A stretch of 64,000 nt of DNA from positions 53,759,382-53,823,381 of the forward strand of contig NC_052617.1 of assembly GCF_016545825.1 (NCBI RefSeq), given 5' to 3'. The notes beneath the pieces were generated by a model that had not been told where the DNA came from, did no database searches, and saw only the letters and a program-made list of their open reading frames with translations. This document shows, in pieces, positions 36,890 through 46,765 of the stretch (positions within the stretch are counted from its first letter, which is position 1; each line of letters opens with the position of its first letter). A program made the translations under genes and the position numbers. This DNA is from Eucalyptus grandis. Taxonomy: Eukaryota > Streptophyta > Magnoliopsida > Myrtales > Myrtaceae.

Positions 36890-37290
36890 CTGGAAAGGAG
36901 CGCCAACTTCGATGCCTCTCTCTCTCTCTTTCTCTCTCTTCTTTCTCTGCAAAGCTGTTTCAATTTGATGGGGCAGTGTTGTTATGAGTGAGGGAGTCGA
37001 TTCTGTCCCTTTTTTAATTGAAAGCCGGCCGACATTAATGACGACGTCGATGGGGGCGGGGACGATGGAGGAAACACGTACGGCGGCGCTCGTGTTCATC
37101 GACGTGCCGACTTGGGACTCTCTCCAACGGATTTCATTAAATTAGTGATTGTAAAAACGAATATTTTACTTTTCGAACGTGCTTATTTTTCTTTCTCGTG
37201 ATATACATATATATTATCGTTAAAAATAAAAATATGCATGTACTAATTTCCCTCGGTATATTACCAAAAAGAAAGAGCATTCCAAGCGTT
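36890..37290. repeat. RABG3 leader/promoter segment, original copy
   Basis: Spans the CT-rich 5' leader and upstream region of RABG3. Key words are AGGAGCGCCAACTTCGAT, TTAATTGAAAGCCGGCCGAC, TACGGCGG and CGACGTGCCGACTTGG. They recur at 41,215-41,460 and 41,925-42,170 without the coding region. The segment 37,930-38,160 also has relatives at about 41,500-41,920, which suggests the duplicated unit was longer. Confidence 0.65.
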
Positions 37291-37935
37291 TTGGTCAACT
37301 TAATCATAAATTTTTTTATTTTAGTCAATTTTAATTATAAAGCTTCTCAGAATTTGTCAATTGAATCTTTCTAATTAATTTAAACAACAAATTACTACAT
37401 AGATGTCTCCTACATGGCAAAGTTGACGTTTGACACGGGTTAGTTTTTTTTTTTTTTTTTATTTTTTGGTAATTTTTTAAGAATTTTTTTCTTTTTTTCA
37501 TTACACCAATGTGGGTCACCAGCAAGGTCTTCACCTACATCTTGCAAGGGCCTTGGCACCTCTCCCCACAGTCAACAAGGCTATGAAGTCCTTGAGCTAG
37601 ACCATCCTAGCATTGCTAGCCTTGAGCTTGCCCAAATCTACCAAAGGCCTTAATGCCCTCGCCAACGAGGGTCAGTAGTGCCACTCATTAACACAGTGAA
37701 AAAAAAAAATGTAAAGAAAGAAAAAGAAAAGAAAATTTTAAATTTTTACAAAATTACAAAAACTGTCAATATTTAGTGCTGCCTTATGCCATTTAAAATG
37801 ATCGACATTCATATTAACAATTTCTAATCAAAATTAACCAGAATAACTTACTTGGCAAATTATGAAAATATTTATGACTAAATTATTGAAAAATTTATGA
37901 TAAATATAAATATAATGAATTTAGGACTTTTAAGA
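37260..37935. mobile_element. Foldback MITE with core (copy F6)
   Basis: AT-rich arms (left: AACTTAATCATAAATTTTTT; right: AATTATTGAAAAATTTATGA) flank T-rich sequence, a core of CCTTGC/GCAAGG words (about 37,505-37,690) and an A-rich tract. It is inserted next to the RABG3 promoter. Confidence 0.5.
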
Positions 37936-38335
37936 TGAATTCATCAATGTTCTTGTGTGATGGAACTATGTGAAAAAACCCCAAAACATACTTCGATTTT
38001 CAGTCACTTTTCACTTTCATACTTCTATCTTTTAAATTAGAAATTTGCTATTTAGTTTTTCACCTTTATTGACCGCTTTGCACCCTCACGCTAGTTATAC
38101 CTGTGAACTTATTTAGAAAAAATATCGTTTCTTTTTCCGAAAAACCTCCACCCAAATAATGAATTTACTACACTTATTTAAATCTTCAAACCAAAGCACG
38201 ACTCCACCGTCATCGGCATCCGCTACGAATACCTTCTGGTTCTGCAATTCTTGAGCTGTACTTTGTCTTGACAAACGTTCACCATTTCGTGATTAGCGTT
38301 TTTATCAAGAATAGAAAGTAATCATACCGCGAAAG

Positions 38336-38610
38336 ATGCCCGTCACACGCCGCATGGCGGTAGCTACCTTGACCCGACTATCTAAATCGAGTGTAATAGT
38401 CGCAGTAGTTTTATCGAGTCTCGTACACAAAGTTACCAATAACATATCGCACCTCGACATGGTAAGTCGCGTGCTAGTCGTGCCGACCGCCCCTAAATGT
38501 CTCGGACATCCATGTTGGGACGAGCCTTTTTACGCCGATGCAGACGCAAAAGAAATCAAACTCCAGTGGGAACGGTTCTCCGAAGAACCACCACCGTATG
38601 TCTCTCTTGA
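38336..38610 (-). pseudogene. Degenerate Gnk2-type gene relic
   Basis: On the minus strand this aligns by eye with the intact gene at 39,232. GACTATTACACTCGATTTAG matches the GYSIYAQS coding segment, GTCAAGGTAGCTACCGCCAT matches GQGCHGHA, and the start-proximal part (GATGCAGACGCAAAAGAAAT on the plus strand) matches the signal peptide region of the other copies. No frame is kept. The plus strand shows a 110-codon open frame here, which I take to be accidental. Confidence 0.5.
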
Positions 38611-39231
38611 GTTCCTTTTTCAGGCCAGAACCGAAAAGAGGTTGTTCATGAACGTCATCGACGATTGAGTCTCCCTCTGTTAGTCCCCTTCGTGCCGAGC
38701 GACTTAAACTGCCCGTTAGCCCGGCGGAATGTGCAGAATGTGTCGCTATGTAATTCTTGACCATTATTTTATGTATCGTCTCTTCTTTTAGAAAGGAAGC
38801 TGTGATTTTATTTTCAGTAATTAATTTTCTCTGTCATTTCACGAGTAATGTTAAGAAATTGACATGAATATACCATGAAAAACTCCTAACATAATCTTTC
38901 GAAACTTGTTCACCTAGAAAGATTTGTTAGAATATTTAAAAAGTTAAATCACGCATTCATCTAATAGTTTAAATTTTTAGGACGGTTGATAATAGTATCA
39001 TGTAATCTCACAAAATTGGGTGTGATTTTCTTTCAAATTGCGTGAAAAGGGATGTAAAGCCTCAAGAAACATTGACACATTATAGCTTAAGTATGAGAAT
39101 TCAACAGTAATTAATAACATTGAACGATCTCAATAATACTATATGAGTATTATTGCAGCACCAACCGTAATTATGGAATTGCCAAAATAGCTCAGAATCC
39201 CGCTCACACTCTTGCTCCGTCGATCCTCCAT

Positions 39232-39630
39232 TTACTCAGAGAATTGATAATTCTCGTACCTCATTCTGCAATCTATGAGCCGCACCTGTGCCCCGCTATT
39301 GGCCAGGCACCCATTTATTAAGTCGGCCCTCGCATTTTGTAGGCACAAATTGCGATAAAAACACGAGAGAAGCCCATTACAAGTCGCATGGCCATGGCAA
39401 CCTTGGCCAGAGTCTGGAGATTGAGCATAAATGCTGTAGCCAGTGATTGATGTTTCCTCCACCAGCTCATCAAGGACGCTATTCATTTCTTGGCGGAAAG
39501 GAGAGCTATAGGAGAACTTAATGCCATTGCAAATTTTGTCCATTACGAAAGTGTCAGGCAAACGATATACGCTGAACCGAATGCAAAGGAACCAAATTCC
39601 GACCGCCAGGATTCCTCGGAAAGCAGCCAT
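39232..39630 (-). CDS. Gnk2/DUF26 secreted cysteine-rich protein
   Basis: One exon, 132 aa. An N-terminal hydrophobic stretch (MAAFRGILAVGIWFLCIRF) acts as signal peptide. It is followed by one Gnk2-homologous (stress-antifung) domain: FRQEMNSVLDELVEE, GYSIYAQSPDSGQGCHGHAT, CLQNARADLINGC and the terminal CRMRYENYQF. Ginkbilobin-like proteins are apoplastic and some bind mannose and inhibit fungi; that role here is inference. The family's C-x8-C-x2-C is altered: C84 and C96 are present but the middle position is R93, with extra cysteines at C78 and C90. Two decayed copies (44.8 and 62.4 kb) keep that cysteine. A TATA-like CTTTATATAG lies about 100 bases upstream on the coding strand. It is the only one of four copies with an open frame. 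Confidence 0.75.
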   Translation of the reverse strand: MAAFRGILAVGIWFLCIRFSVYRLPDTFVMDKICNGIKFSYSSPFRQEMNSVLDELVEETSITGYSIYAQSPDSGQGCHGHATCNGLLSCFYRNLCLQNARADLINGCLANSGAQVRLIDCRMRYENYQFSE

Positions 39631-39727
39631 TTTGAGCCTGTATATAATCCCTTAATTTCGCTGTAAGATTGCTATGTAAAGAAGCGGCTGACGAAAATCA
39701 CAGTGAATTGCGTCTCTTCTCTAGTGC

Positions 39728-39737
39728 TATATAAAGA
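39728..39737 (-). promoter_or_regulatory. TATA-like element of the Gnk2 gene
   Basis: CTTTATATAG on the minus strand lies about 100 bases before the ATG. The same position in the decayed copies reads CTTCATATAG (about 45,209) and CTATATATAG (about 62,782), so the element is roughly conserved. Confidence 0.4.
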
Positions 39738-39799
39738 GGCCGTTCGTGAAGTTCATCATAGTTTCCGATGCGCGTAGGATGTTCCAGCTTACGATGTCT

Positions 39800-40375
39800 T
39801 TCTCGTGCTTTTAATGTGTTTCTCCTAGTAATTATCACTGAAACCAAGATGATATGTCACTGTTTTGGCTACGAGCATTCAAGAGGAATCTTCCCTCCAC
39901 CTGTTTTTCATTTTTGGCTTTGGAATTCTTAGTATTAGAGATCAGTCTCTGCTTGCTTTCTGGTCACATTGTCTTTATCTAATTTGTATCGTTCGGAATC
40001 CTCCACTACGTACTCATGCACATTATGATTATTTTCGATATCAAGAGATACATCATAAAAATTAAAAATTTATAAACGATATTATAAATTAAACTAAAAT
40101 TTAGATACTACATTGAACACATTAAAAGTTTTGAGACGACATTACACATTGCGTTAAAGTTCATGATTCATTTATGTTATCTTTCTTGTTGTTTCGATGT
40201 TGGTGTAATGAGTCATTTTTCTTATTTAATATAAAGCTAGTCCAATTAATGACAATGGTTTTTTTTTTGTTAATTTTTTAATTGAGCATTTTGAGCCTTA
40301 TATTTTTCTTGGGAGTAATTATTTTAACTTCTGAGAGTGTATACATCTGGTAATTTTTAAACTTCGATAAACATA
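39800..40375. other. Intergenic upstream of the Gnk2 gene
   Basis: The first 130 bases (TTTCTCCTAGTAATTATCAC and following) match regions upstream of the paralogues at 45.3 and 62.9 kb. The remainder is AT-rich and without a recognisable gene. Confidence 0.4.
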
Positions 40376-40547
40376 GTGAAACGAACTCTTCGACCGAGAG
40401 GTACAATCAAAGCTACAGTTAATTTATCATTAACAAGGAAAAAACTTTGCGTGGGAAATGCAGCATTTACCAAAATGTCGAATATAATTTCCTATGTACA
40501 TATCTTGGCAATATTAACACTAGATGCTATCTTAATTGCGAGTGATG

Positions 40548-40790
40548 ACCTCGCCGACCCTCACCTCTAGATGGTTGCCAAGGTTCAGGCTAGAGGAAGA
40601 AGAAGAAGGGAAGGGAAAAAAATAAAAATATATATTAAAAAAATATTAAAAATATTATTAAGAATGGTCTACATTAGCGTCAATTGGCCAAATTTTGGTA
40701 GTTGATTGAATTAACACAAATACAAAAAAAAATGTTTATAATTGAATTTGTACATTTATCATAGGTTTATGACTTTTTTGGTCATTTTCC
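40548..40790. mobile_element. Foldback MITE remnant with short core (copy F7)
   Basis: A short core ends in AGATGGTTGCCAAGG and TAGAGGAAGAAGAAG, followed by an A-rich tract and a right arm with AAATGTTTATAATTGAATTT and ATCATAGGTTTATGACTTTT. The left part is not recognisable. Confidence 0.4.
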
Positions 40791-40834
40791 CTCCTTTTTG
40801 CCATATGAATGGATGGTAGACCCATCAAACAGGT

Positions 40835-41190
40835 GGTTCTAGTGGGGTTTGGGTGAGTCGAAAGTAATCCGACCCAAAATTGACTCATTTAACCCTTTTG
40901 AAGCCAATTTCATATAATGAAAATATAGTGACCCATACTCATACTTGACCCGATCGCATAAGGACAAGAAAGTAGGTGGGTTGAGGTCAAGTAAGTTATA
41001 GACCCATTTAACATCTACATTATTTTTTATTTTACCATTCGAAACTCATTTATGACCAAATTACTGAATATTTAATGCATATAATAACCTTATCAAATAT
41101 GAGTTAAGAAATAAGTTTATAACCCATCATATGGTCAAATATATTGAGACTAATTTAATTCATATACCAACGCATTATATGACTGATTTT
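40835..41190. mobile_element. GGGTC-type hAT-like MITE remnant
   Basis: Repeated TGACCCAT, GACCCGA, AACCCATCA and GGGTGAGTC words and AT-rich middle resemble the element at 7.2 kb, without a GC core. No target duplication was identified. Confidence 0.35.
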
Positions 41191-41214
41191 TTTTTTTTTT
41201 TTTGGCATTTTAAT

Positions 41215-41460
41215 TTGTAGTGTAGCGAGTCAATTCTCTCTTATTTAATTGAAAGCTGGCCAAAATCAATGACGATGATGATTGGGGAAAAGAAGTACGG
41301 CGGTGTTTATGTTCATCAACGTGCCGACGTAGAACTATCAGATGGATTTTATTAAATTACTAATTAAAAACGAATATCTTATTTTTCAAATTTTTTTTTT
41401 TTTGTGATATCCAGTTTCCTCGGTATAAGACCAAAAAGAAGAATATCCTATAACTTCATT
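41215..41460. repeat. RABG3 promoter-like copy 2
   Basis: TTATTTAATTGAAAGCTGGC, TACGGCGG and CAACGTGCCGACGTAG match 36,990-37,130 in order. The downstream RAB coding sequence is absent. Confidence 0.6.
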
Positions 41461-41924
41461 TAAGACATCTATTAACATCATTCTTATCAAATGCATGTTT
41501 TTGTGTAACGAGATAATGGTGAAGCCAAAGCAGGAAAATACCGAAATCATACTTCCCTTTTCGATTGGGCATCATTTTCATGATTTTAATTTGTGAATTA
41601 GAAATTTGCTAACTTGGTTTTATTTCACCTTTCCCATAGCATGTTGCTGCCAAAAGCATAACCCCAATTTTTTTTCTAGAGAATCTCCTAATTTTTCCAA
41701 AGCAACTAGAAAGAGATTCTTTAACTAGAAAGAATTTAGTTTAGATGTAGCGTACCTATCCAGATCCATTTCTTTTTCTGGTACCCAATCAGATTAGAGT
41801 ATGCAATATCATAATAATTGTAGAAATGGAATCACTAACCACTTTGCACCCTCGCATTAGTTATGCATGTGAACTTATATACGGAAAAACTTGCTAACTT
41901 GGTATTTATTTTACCTTCACTAGA

Positions 41925-42170
41925 AAGGAGCGCCAATTTCGATCCCTCTTTTTCTCACTCTTCTCTGCAGATTGTTTCACTGTGATGTTGCAGGGGGTCG
42001 ATTCAGTCCTATTTAATTGAAAGCCGGCCAACATTAATGAAGACGACGGGAGGCGGGGAAAAGAGGTACGGCGGTGCTCATTTTAATCGACTTGCCGACG
42101 TGGAGCTCTCGAGTGGATTTTATTAAAATTAGTAATTGAAAAAAAGAATACTTTATTTTTCAAACGTGCT
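41925..42170. repeat. RABG3 promoter/leader copy 3
   Basis: Begins within the RAB leader (AGGAGCGCCAATTTCGATCC, then TCTCTGCAG) and continues through TTTAATTGAAAGCCGGCCAA and TACGGCGG to CTTGCCGACGTGG. After a SINE insertion it appears to resume near 42,460 (CATGTACTAATTTTCCTTAG). Confidence 0.65.
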
Positions 42171-42171
42171 T

Positions 42172-42443
42172 TTTTTTTTTTTTTTTTTTTTTTATGACCG
42201 AAGGATCGCAAAGATAATCTTTCGGAAATCACACAACCTTCCGGTGTTTGATAGCACCAGTGGGGCTTCGCCGCAAGCCATTATTTAGACGTAAACCCTC
42301 GAGGGCTGGCCCAATAAACACCTCCTGGGACTCCTACTTAAGTCGCGAGCGTCCAGAGATTCAAACCATTCCATCAGCGATGAGATAGTGAAGCCTAACT
42401 AACACGGCTACCTACAGATGGATAACTATCCATCGCTTCTTTT
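42172..42443 (-). mobile_element. tRNA-derived SINE
   Basis: On the minus strand the head contains TAGCCGTGTTAGTTAGG (A-box-like) and GGTTTGAATCTC (B box) about 45 bases apart. A body of about 170 bases and a poly-A tail of more than 20 A (the T run at 42,172-42,194) follow. It interrupts RABG3 promoter copy 3, whose flanks are otherwise continuous with copy 1, so the insertion followed the duplication. Confidence 0.6.
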
Positions 42444-42507
42444 TCTTTCTTGCAGTATACATGTACTAATTTTCCTTAGTATATTACCAAAAATAATAAC
42501 GTCCTAG

Positions 42508-43039
42508 TAGGGGTGGGTGGTTCCCGATGCGGTTCCCACCATAGAATCGGGAACCACCCACCAAGAAATAGTTTCAAAAAATTAGAAGTAGAAATTAGGA
42601 ACCGCCTTTGATTTTATGAATCCACCTAAGAATCGATCTTATTAAGTTTCACATGTTAGCACTGTAATATGCAACAAAAAATTCATAACTAAAACAACTT
42701 ATTTTGGAATAATTAAAATCACATCTCATTGAAAAATACTCCTAGCCAAATCTAATGAACTGACAACATTAGTATCTTAGGAAATGTATAAACAGGAGAG
42801 CACACTCCCCAAACTTATTATGATAGGCAAAAGCAGACATTGATCCAACATAAAAACTAGTTAGTAGCCTAGGGATTTAGAATTTTTCATTTTTTAATTA
42901 AAAATTAAATATATCATATATATTTTATTGGTTGAGTCTGAGTGAGCCTGGGAATCGGATTGGTTCCCTTACAAACCATCCATTCTTGGGCAGTCAAATC
43001 TGGTTTCGAGTGGTTCCCGTTTCCTTTGCACGCCTCTGT
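42508..43039. mobile_element. hAT-like MITE (TAGGGGTGGG type)
   Basis: The left end TAGGGGTGGGTGGTTCCCG is mirrored by GGTTCCCGTTTCC..GCACGCCTCTG at the right end. Possible 8-bp target copies are CGTCCTAG and TGTCTTAG, with two differences. Internal GGGAACCACCCACC words form a subterminal palindrome. No coding sequence. Confidence 0.5.
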
Positions 43040-43059
43040 GTCTTAGACATATTGTATTT

Positions 43060-43670
43060 ATGCCAATCCAGTCTTAAATATTTTAATTTAGCCAATTTTT
43101 TTTTGTTGGGATTTAGCCGATTTAATCCTTAACCTTTTGACACTTTCGTTAATTAAGTTCTTTCGACTAATTTTAGCCGGAAATCACTTATATGGGTACT
43201 GAGACTATCCTATATAGCACAATCAATGCTAATGTGTATAATTTTTTAAAATTTTTTACAATTTCGAATTTTCTTTTTTTTTTTCTTGTTAGCAAGGCAT
43301 CGCAACCTTTGCCTAGATTTGGCGAGAGCCTTTACATCTTTGTTTGTGATTGGCAAGGCTGTGAAGTCCTTGAGCAAGGCCATCCTAGCCTTGCCACGCC
43401 CAAGCAAAGGTCTTTGTGGTCTTGCCGGCTGAGGTTGTAGCTAGCAGGGCCAACATCGATCCTCACAGGCACAATTGGAAAAAATGCAGAGAAAAAGAAT
43501 TCAATTTATTTAAAAAATTACAAAAATGGTCAACATCAAGGCTACAATGCACATAGAATGTTAACGTCAACGATATCAGCGATTTCTAGTCAAAATTGAC
43601 TAGTATGACTAAATTGCCGAAAACTACATGAACATTATCTAAAAGCGGTTCGACTAAATCTATCTAGGAA
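43060..43670. mobile_element. Foldback MITE with core (copy F8)
   Basis: The left arm has TTTAATCCTTAACCTTTTGA; the right arm has AAATTGACTAGTATGACTAA. Between them are T-rich sequence, a core of GCAAGG/CCTTGC words (about 43,290-43,470) and an A-rich tract. It is close in type to F6. Confidence 0.5.
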
Positions 43671-44049
43671 AGCTAACCACCTAATTGAGGATACTTTCTA
43701 CAATTTTTTGATTGATTGATTTATTTATAAATTTTTTGAGTTTTTGTTTCTCCCTCTTTGTTAATTCGGTTCTTCATCTATTTCTACGAACGGGAACTCT
43801 GCTGAACCATCTTCCATCTCCCTTTTCCCATTAACCGCCACAGGAACGCAAAATAACATTGGAAGCCAAGCTGGATAGCTAATGGAAACGATCGACATCG
43901 CGTGTATGGCGTTCAGAAAACGTCAGATCTGGACAACAACATGAGACTTCGCTCATCGCCATATCTCAGGGAAATATGAACGAACAGGTTGCGTGCGTTC
44001 GACCAGGGAATGAAATGAAGCATAATTAAGTCGAACTCAAGACACAGTT

Positions 44050-45330
44050 TCATTCCAATTCAGTTCGCGACATGTGCAATCAACGAAATAGACTCAAGCG
44101 GGAGCCGGTTTGATCTCAATAGAGAGGATGAGATCTCTGTTTTCCTCCTTCACAGAACAGAGTAAAGATGTTGCCTGGTCAACGAAGCTAAGTGCACCCG
44201 CGAGTGGCGATTGGATCGATGAGAGAAGCTTCCGTGATTGAGGATGATTGGACGCAGGACCGGAGGAGGCACCACGAGTGAGATCTGGACACTCGGCCAC
44301 GGAACAGAGCGTGAAAGGGGAGCGGTCGGTGAAGCGCGGAGGCGGCGAATGACGTCACGCACCGGCGGCGACGACGTATGGGTTGTGGGCTGCACCAGAT
44401 GGGCCTACTTTGATGGGTTTAAGGGATTTTTTTCCCTTTGATTTCGGGCTGTGGGCTGCACCAGATGGGTCGATCTCCCTTTACTTGTTTGTTCAACCGT
44501 TCGTTGTTATTATTACTTATAGCGTTATTGCAGTTGTTGTTTTTTATTCTCGCAAAAAAGGTACGCTTGATTTGTCAAATAAAAATTCAGGTGCCATCAA
44601 TCATAACTTAAATACGAGAGTTCAACGGTATTTGATAACACTTAACGATCATAACGACACCAATCACAATTATTTAATTGCCAAACAATTCGGAACCTAG
44701 TCATGCTTTTCAAGCTTCATTGATCACCCTCCATTCATTTCATGAATTGATAATTTTCATATCTCATTCTACAATCTTTGAACTGCTCTTGTGCTCCGAT
44801 ATTATCCAGGCACCCATTGGTGAGGTCGGGCCCAACATTTACCAAGCATAGATGACAATCGAAATTTGAAAGGTGCCCAGTACAAGCTGCGTGGCCTTAT
44901 CAGACTTGGTCTGAGTTTGTAGATTGAGTGTAATAGTCGTAGCCATTATTTGTCATTTGCTCTTCTAGATCATCAACTACACTTCCACTACAAGGCCGTA
45001 AGAAATCCAGCGGAGAATCTTGATCCCATCGCAAATTATGTACGTTATGATTGTATCAGGTAAACAATATACATTGACGCTGATGCAAAAGAATCAGATT
45101 TCGATGGCTAGGATTCTCTGGAAAACAACTGTTTGCCTATGTATGGTTACTTAATTTGCTCTAGGCTTGCTATAGCTGGTCATTCATTTCGTCTCTCTCT
45201 GGTGCTATATGAAGAGGTGGTCAATGCAAATCATCATAGTTCCCGATGGACATGGAATGTTGCAGGTTACAATGTCATTCTTGATCATCGTGTTTTCCAA
45301 TGCGTTTCTCCTAGTAGTTATCACCGAAAT
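44050..45330. repeat. Segmental duplication, copy A part 1
   Basis: Matches 61,600-62,905 in the same orientation. Anchors are GCAATCAACGAA, GATGAGATCTCTG, GAGATGTTGCCTGGTCAACG (with one change), GGCGGCGA and the Gnk2 pseudogene. The match resumes at about 47,014 against 62,905. Confidence 0.75.
44745..45128 (-). pseudogene. Gnk2-type pseudogene, copy at 45 kb
   Basis: Aligns with the intact gene over its full length. The initiator ATG is lost. The codon matching Trp13 is TGA, and further stops and frame changes follow. The domain end still reads FDCHLCL, so this copy kept the family's C-x2-C pair that the intact gene lacks. Confidence 0.7.
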
Positions 45331-45339
45331 GAATATTAG

Positions 45340-46765
45340 ATGTCCCTACTTTGTTTACGAGCATTATATGTTGAAGATTCATTTCCATCTTTGGCAAGAA
45401 GAATCTTCCGTCTACCTGTTTTTCACTCTTGGCTTGGACATTCTTGATATTTTAAGACCAGTTGTTTATACCAAAAAATAATCAAGTCTTTTCTCGCAAA
45501 ACATGTACACTTGAAATGGAGCTCCTGTGTCCCCCTAAATTAGAGTGTGTCTCTGGTTTAAATAAGTGTACTGCTCCTGGTGACTTACACGTCACTAAAT
45601 CAGTTTTAGTCAAAGCCTCTTCTAGCAATTCTATAACGGAAACCTCTTTCAATTTTATTATTTAATTAGTCATAAATTCGAGTCCATGGCACTTTAGTTC
45701 TTCAATTTCATGCATTGTAAATCAAATGCACGATCCCATCAACGAGAATGGTGAAGAATATCAAAAGCCTCTTACCAAACATTAAAACGAGTTATTTTGC
45801 GGATAATGCGACGATGAGAAACAGATTAGAGTGGGCATGTAGTAGAATCATAGCTGTTATCTACTGGCTTTATAGATGAGTTGATGAGGGTATATTCAAA
45901 AGGGTGATCTGACCTGGACGACACACTTGCTCAGACAACTTCAATGGTTTATACTCTACCAGAACTCAAATTGAATTCCTAGACATAAATTGCACTTTGC
46001 AGACTTGCCAGAAAATAAGATTGATCAGTTGCAGCAAGTCAATTACTTTAATTTCTAAGAGTTGTGTATAAAAGACCTCATAAACCTTTAATACTGGTGA
46101 AGGTACAGATAAAGAAGCAGACCATTGACCGGTAATTTTCTAACTAGAGTTCATAGCTGACATACAAAATGGTTTTCTTTTTGCAAACTCGAATATATCA
46201 ATGGAGAGATTGGAAGCCAAACTTCCACTGGGTGATCAAGAATCTTGAAAGAAAGCAGTCAATTTTAGTCCTCAAGCTGGATTCCAACTCAGATATTAAC
46301 TGTATACGACTGACCAGGAAGATATGTGAATTTGATTAGTTCGTTATGACACAAATCACTGACCACAGAAATGCATATTGCTATTCGTCTCACTGTACTA
46401 AAATCTTCAAATAAATAATACTAGTCTATGTTTTGCATGCAAACGAGGCAAGCATGACATTAATGGAAGCAACTGGGATAGAGTGCATGTAAAATTTCAT
46501 CTATTTTCCTTCTCAATAACTCATGTGAAAGAGCAAATGAATCGCCCCATCTTTGGTAAACGGATTCAGCACACACATTCAAAGAGCACAGTGGATATAA
46601 GTCTTGTCAAATATCACCAGCAAACACTCCATTACCGAAAATGTTGTCTATAACCGCCACAAGGAATTGTAACCTTGAAGAGGAAAAAAAGACATTTAAC
46701 TTCTGAAATTTCATTCACAGTCCACAGCTAGGGTTGGGTTCATCATTGAAATCACTCCTGCTTCA
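45340..46765. other. Intergenic 3' of DHRS12
   Basis: No recognisable gene. The part from about 45,330 to the DHRS12 exons is missing from the second segmental copy. Confidence 0.4.

Noticed and set aside
36512..37099. 195-codon minus-strand frame over the RABG3 leader
   Set aside because: It runs through the CT-rich leader, exon 1 and intron 1 of RABG3 in the wrong phase.
38336..38668. 110-codon plus-strand frame
   Set aside because: It lies antisense to a decayed Gnk2 copy whose minus-strand alignment explains the sequence better.
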